A DNA stretch of 64,000 bases from Desulfuromonas soudanensis (GTDB lineage: Bacteria > Desulfobacterota > Desulfuromonadia > Desulfuromonadales > WTL): the NCBI RefSeq assembly GCF_001278055.1, contig NZ_CP010802.1:1775504-1839503 (forward strand), read 5' to 3'. Shown piece by piece: positions 60,636 through 64,000 of this stretch. Below the pieces are notes generated by a model. It ran no database searches. It had not been told where the DNA came from and worked only from the letters and a program-made list of their open reading frames with translations. Numbering within the stretch: position 1 is the stretch's first letter; the number at the start of each line of letters is the position of its first letter. The translations under genes were made by a program, and so were the position numbers.

Positions 60636-61691
60636 ATGAATTCATTTAAAAAAAATCTGTTATCCATTTGTTGTCTTGGTTACAACCACGCAAATTTCTT
60701 AAAAGAAAATCTTGATTCAATTTGTGCTATTCAATATGAGAATATTGAGGTTGTTGTTGTTGATGATGGTTCCAATGATAACAGTGTTTCCTTGTTGAAT
60801 GAGTTAGCAACTTCCTTCCCTTATACTCTTAAAATTATTGCTCAAAAAAATACTGGAAATATTGGCAAAAATTTCAATAATGCTCTGAAAAATGCAACCG
60901 GTGAATTTATAACATTTATTTCTCTTGATGACGTATTTCATTCAAAAGTTATTTTTTCCGAACTGGAAGAAATGAATAGCAATCCTAGATTAGCATTCAT
61001 TGCCTCTTCAAAAGCACTATCTATTGATAATGAGGGAATAGTCAATGAAAAAACTTCCCAATTATCACTCCACACTATGGAAAATCCTACAATTGAAAAC
61101 CTTCTAGAATTGGAATATTCCAAATTCGGATCATTCTATATTCAAGGGTCAATCATCAGAAAAGAAATCGTAGATACGATAGGTGGTTTTGATGAAGATA
61201 TGACCGGTGATGATATTATTTTAAGAACCAAAATTTTTTACTTTATGCTGAACAATTCCAATTTTGATTTTAAAATCATCAAAGAAAATAATGTTTTTTA
61301 CAGGTTACATGACAACAACATTCACAAAAACACGCCTCGCCAAATCAAAATAGTTACAGAATATCTGGATAAATATTGGCCCACCAGACCTAATCCTCCA
61401 ATATTAATTAATTGGGCCCGTGGTATGATAAACTCGGTTTCCTTTGAAGAATCTATAGACACACTTACCCTTAATAAAAGAGCAAAAACGTTATTAAGTG
61501 AAGAAAAAATTCAACAAGCTATAAAAAAATCACTGGAAAAAGACAGGTCCTTTTTTGAAAAATTTATTTTTTCTAAACACAAAATCAGTAATGTTCAGCG
61601 CAAGGTTATTTTGTTTGGATTTATCAAATTCGTTTATGAAAAACATAAAAAATTATCAAAAACTAAAAAAATTCATTATTTGGAATACTAA
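60636..61691 (+). CDS. GT2 family glycosyltransferase (very AT-rich)
   Basis: The 351-residue protein has a GT2 N-terminal domain (SICCLGYNHANFLKENLDSI, EVVVVDDGSNDNS, then FISLDDVF with the metal site) and a Lys-rich C-terminal helical part of about 120 residues (KHKISNVQRKVILFGF) that may touch the membrane. It has the lowest GC of the window: bases 61501-61560 contain 17 G or C of 60 by hand count, against 40 of 60 at 62521-62580. GAGGG precedes the ATG by seven bases. Most likely acquired separately from the genes before it; specificity unknown. Confidence 0.86.
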   Translation: MNSFKKNLLSICCLGYNHANFLKENLDSICAIQYENIEVVVVDDGSNDNSVSLLNELATSFPYTLKIIAQKNTGNIGKNFNNALKNATGEFITFISLDDVFHSKVIFSELEEMNSNPRLAFIASSKALSIDNEGIVNEKTSQLSLHTMENPTIENLLELEYSKFGSFYIQGSIIRKEIVDTIGGFDEDMTGDDIILRTKIFYFMLNNSNFDFKIIKENNVFYRLHDNNIHKNTPRQIKIVTEYLDKYWPTRPNPPILINWARGMINSVSFEESIDTLTLNKRAKTLLSEEKIQQAIKKSLEKDRSFFEKFIFSKHKISNVQRKVILFGFIKFVYEKHKKLSKTKKIHYLEY

Positions 61692-61921
61692 ACATAAAAT
61701 TATGATCGGGATGTGATTATCCCTTGATATGATTTGACCCATATCACTTAAAATGTTAAATTTTTGGATTTTTAAGGTCCGTCAGGCCTTGATTCCTGTG
61801 GGTTTGTAATGACAATCTGATGCATCAGACGCAAGTCCTGGGCTTTTGGACGATGACGTAGACCGGGGTTTTTTCCTGTCATCGGTCACTATTTAATAAA
61901 ACACTGGGAGTGATTGGAAAT
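61692..61921. promoter_or_regulatory. Leader of the nucleotide-sugar dehydrogenase with three inverted repeats
   Basis: The gap has no gene. It contains TGATATG (61725-61731) and CATATCA (61740-61746) spaced by eight bases, overlapping a candidate -35; a perfect 14-base palindrome TCTGATGCATCAGA (61816-61829); and CGATGAC (61851-61857) pairing with GTCATCG (61878-61884) around a T-rich loop. The composition changes from the AT-rich cassette to GC-rich chromosome within it. Confidence 0.6.
61734..61762 (+). promoter_or_regulatory. Candidate sigma-70 promoter for the nucleotide-sugar dehydrogenase
   Basis: TTGACC (61734-61739), 17 bases, TAAATT (61757-61762). The -35 lies between and into the arms of the TGATATG-N8-CATATCA inverted repeat, so a protein bound there would cover it. 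Confidence 0.45.
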
Positions 61922-63238
61922 ATGGTAACAGCAGAATCGGTTGCATTTGGGACTGCGAAAATCGCCCTGGTCGGACTGGGCTATGTCGGCCTCCCCCTGG
62001 CCGCCGCCTTCGGCCGCAAGGCTTCGGTCCTCGGATTCGACATCAGCGCAAAAAAGATTGACGAACTGCGCCGCGGCGTTGACGCCACGGGCGAACTCGA
62101 CGGAGCGGCCCTGGCCTCCACGAACATCGACTACACCACCGATCCGCAGCGTCTGAAGGAAGCCTCCTTTCTCATCGTCACCGTTCCGACCCCCATCGAC
62201 GATCATCGCAAACCCGATCTCACCCCGGTGATCTCGGCGTCCCGATCCATCGGCCGCAATCTCGCTGCCGGGTCCATCGTCGTCTACGAATCGACGGTTT
62301 ATCCCGGGGTCACCGAGGAGATCTGCATCCCGATCCTTGAGGCCGAATCGGGCCTCAAGTGCGGCGTCGACTTCAAGGTCGGTTATTCCCCGGAACGGAT
62401 CAACCCCGGGGACAAGGTTCATACCGTCGACAAAATCATCAAGGTCGTCTCCGGTCAGGATGCCGAGACCCTCGAGACCGTGGCCCGGGTCTACGAGATG
62501 GTCGTCACCGCCGGCGTGCACCGCGCCGAGAGCATCAAGGTCGCCGAGGCGGCCAAGGTCATCGAGAATACCCAGCGCGACCTCAACATCGCCCTGATGA
62601 ACGAGCTGGCGATCATCTTTGGCAAGCTCGGCATCTCGACCCGCGCCGTTCTCGAGGCGGCCGGCACCAAGTGGAATTTTCTCAAGTTCACTCCGGGACT
62701 GGTCGGCGGGCACTGCATCGGGGTCGATCCGTACTACCTGACCTACAAGGCCGAGGAGATCGGCTACCAGTCCCAGGTGATCCTCGCCGGGCGGAGGATC
62801 AACGACGGCATGGGGAAATACGTCGCCGAGATGACGGTCAAGAAGCTGATCCAGGCCGACAAGGCGGTAAAAGGAGCGCGGGTCCTCGTTCTGGGCCTGA
62901 CCTTCAAGGAGAACGTGCCGGATATCCGCAACAGCAAGGTCGTCGACATCCTGCGCGAGCTGGAGGAATACGGTATCGAGACCCTGGTCCATGACCCCGT
63001 TGCCTCCGCCGAAGAAGCCCAGGCCGAATACGGCGTCGAGCTGATTGCCCTCGACGGCATCGGGGGGGTCGATGCCGTGGTGGTCGCGGTCGCCCATGGA
63101 AAATTTCTGGCCCTTGGTGCCGCGGGGCTTAAAGCCCTGTGCAGCAACGGCAACGGCTGCGGGGTGGTGATCGACGTCAAGGAGATCTTCGGCCGCGCTG
63201 AGGTCGAGGCCCTGGGGCTCAGCTACTGGAGTCTCTGA
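61922..63238 (+). CDS. UDP-sugar 6-dehydrogenase, TviB/WbpA family (UDP-HexNAc dehydrogenase)
   Basis: Oxidises the C6 hydroxyl of a nucleotide sugar to a carboxylate with two NAD. The 438-residue protein has the N-terminal NAD fold ([19 protein letters not shown]), the central helix domain with [20 protein letters not shown], the nucleophile Cys265 in [15 protein letters not shown], and the C-terminal substrate domain ([17 protein letters not shown]). These match the WbpA/WbpO/TviB branch (UDP-GlcNAc or UDP-GalNAc dehydrogenase) more than UDP-glucose dehydrogenase. Start at ATG 61922; GTG 61910 is four codons earlier. The product would be a uronic-acid precursor for surface polysaccharide. 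Confidence 0.92.
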   Translation: MVTAESVAFGTAKIALVGLGYVGLPLAAAFGRKASVLGFDISAKKIDELRRGVDATGELDGAALASTNIDYTTDPQRLKEASFLIVTVPTPIDDHRKPDLTPVISASRSIGRNLAAGSIVVYESTVYPGVTEEICIPILEAESGLKCGVDFKVGYSPERINPGDKVHTVDKIIKVVSGQDAETLETVARVYEMVVTAGVHRAESIKVAEAAKVIENTQRDLNIALMNELAIIFGKLGISTRAVLEAAGTKWNFLKFTPGLVGGHCIGVDPYYLTYKAEEIGYQSQVILAGRRINDGMGKYVAEMTVKKLIQADKAVKGARVLVLGLTFKENVPDIRNSKVVDILRELEEYGIETLVHDPVASAEEAQAEYGVELIALDGIGGVDAVVVAVAHGKFLALGAAGLKALCSNGNGCGVVIDVKEIFGRAEVEALGLSYWSL

Positions 63239-63293
63239 GCGGCTCCGATCGACTTTTTCCCTGAATCTTTATGCCGACTTTTGTGAGGAACGG

Positions 63294-64000
63294 ATGAAAA
63301 ACATTCTTGTCACCGGGGGCTGCGGTTTCATCGGCTCCAATTTTGTACGCCTGGCTCTTTTTGCCCTGCCGGAGTGCCGTCTGGTCAATCTCGACCTGCT
63401 GACCTATGCCGGCAATCCGAAGAACCTTTCCGATGTCGAAAACGATCCCCGCTACCGCTTCGTCAAGGGGGATATCTGCGACGCACCGCTGCTGGCGCAG
63501 ATCTTCGCCGAAGAGGATATCGATACGGTGGTGCACTTCGCCGCCGAATCCCATGTGGACCGCAGCATTTCCGGGCCTGCGGAGTTCATCCGCACGAATA
63601 TTACCGGCACCTTTACCCTCCTCGATGCCGCACGCCAGGCCTGGCTCGGCGGTGCCGAGAAGTCCGCCGGCTGCCGCTTTCTCCACGTCTCCACCGACGA
63701 GGTCTACGGCTCTCTCGGCGAGACAGGCTATTTCACCGAAACCACCCCCTACGATCCCCGCTCTCCCTACTCGGCGAGCAAGGCTTCGAGCGACCATCTG
63801 GTGAGCGCCTACTTTCACACCTACGGCCTGCCGGTGGTCACGACCAACTGCTCCAACAACTACGGCCCCTATCATTTCCCCGAAAAACTCATCCCGCTGA
63901 TCATCAACAACGCCCTGAACGGCAAGGAGCTGCCGGTCTACGGCGACGGCAAGAACGTTCGCGACTGGCTCTACGTCGTCGACCACTGCGAGGCGATTCT
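63294..64000 (+). CDS. rmlB: dTDP-glucose 4,6-dehydratase, N-terminal part
   Basis: Makes dTDP-4-keto-6-deoxyglucose, the shared precursor of rhamnose and of Fuc3NAc/Qui3NAc. The first 235 residues are visible before the window ends. They contain the NAD motif GGCGFIGSN, the catalytic Thr134-Asp135-Glu136 in STDEVYG, Tyr159 and Lys163 in YSASKAS, and [20 protein letters not shown] lies five bases before ATG 63294. It starts 56 bases after the dehydrogenase. rmlA, rmlC and rmlD would be expected beyond the edge or elsewhere. Confidence 0.96.
   Translation, partial: MKNILVTGGCGFIGSNFVRLALFALPECRLVNLDLLTYAGNPKNLSDVENDPRYRFVKGDICDAPLLAQIFAEEDIDTVVHFAAESHVDRSISGPAEFIRTNITGTFTLLDAARQAWLGGAEKSAGCRFLHVSTDEVYGSLGETGYFTETTPYDPRSPYSASKASSDHLVSAYFHTYGLPVVTTNCSNNYGPYHFPEKLIPLIINNALNGKELPVYGDGKNVRDWLYVVDHCEAI

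Noticed and set aside
61692-61921. JUMPstart/ops element for RfaH upstream of the polysaccharide genes
   Set aside because: No GGCGGTAGC-type ops core was found in the gap.

Overview
The window is a gene-dense, GC-rich chromosomal segment of a Gram-negative bacterium. The combination of an SdhCAB/FrdCAB-type complex II, a complete Lol/Bam/lipid A block, a PgpH-type HD protein inside a phoH-ybeY-corC-lnt operon, and the general protein flavour points to the Desulfuromonadales/Geobacter group (Desulfobacterota, formerly Deltaproteobacteria). That assignment is inference from recognised families, not a database search. I see no rRNA, tRNA or CRISPR array.

Layout. Positions 1-4427: tail of an M42 peptidase, then guaB and guaA (GMP synthesis) with related imperfect inverted repeats on either side of guaB, then a MazG-like pyrophosphatase. 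4462-12247: WYL regulator, a small unknown, a YceF-type Maf protein, dnaE, accA and an RlpA lipoprotein. 12259-14196 (minus strand): tgt followed by an unknown helical protein. 14197-18133: a long leader with an attenuator-like hairpin, then sdhCAB closed by a clear terminator. 18178-22029: a stand-alone Cas6-type RAMP protein, a zinc-ribbon protein, ftsH and a small membrane protein, ending in a bidirectional terminator shared with the convergent eno. 23548-30466: phoH-pgpH-ybeY-dgkA/PAP2-corC-lnt operon. 30640-35434: two Ig-fold lipoproteins, an orphan LuxR protein with a degenerate receiver, and prfB with its programmed +1 frameshift. 35598-39107: lysS, lolC/E, lolD.

39127-55541 is an outer-membrane biogenesis block: bamA-skp-lpxD-fabZ-lpxA, then lpxB-msbA-(DUF374 acyltransferase)-waaA-lpxK-(Trm112-like), then a LPS-core-like set of two ELM1-family proteins, two GT4 glycosyltransferases and a NodB-type polysaccharide deacetylase, mostly with overlapping stops and starts. 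LpxC and a UDP-2,3-diacylglucosamine hydrolase (LpxH/LpxI) are not in the window.

55587-61691 is sharply AT-rich and reads as an acquired O-antigen cassette: a GT-A-like protein, GT2, a CgeB-like transferase, a fdtC/qdtC-fdtA/qdtA-fdtB/qdtB set (dTDP-3-acetamido-3,6-dideoxyhexose synthesis), a fragment of an IS3-type transposase, and another GT2. GC-rich sequence resumes at 61922 with a nucleotide-sugar dehydrogenase (TviB/WbpA type) behind a leader rich in inverted repeats, and rmlB, which runs off the right edge and would supply the dTDP-4-keto-6-deoxyglucose used by FdtA/QdtA.

Most interesting: the paired inverted repeats bracketing guaB, the lone Cas6, the ELM1/deacetylase core cluster, the IS scar inside the AT-rich cassette, and the operator-like leader of the sugar dehydrogenase.
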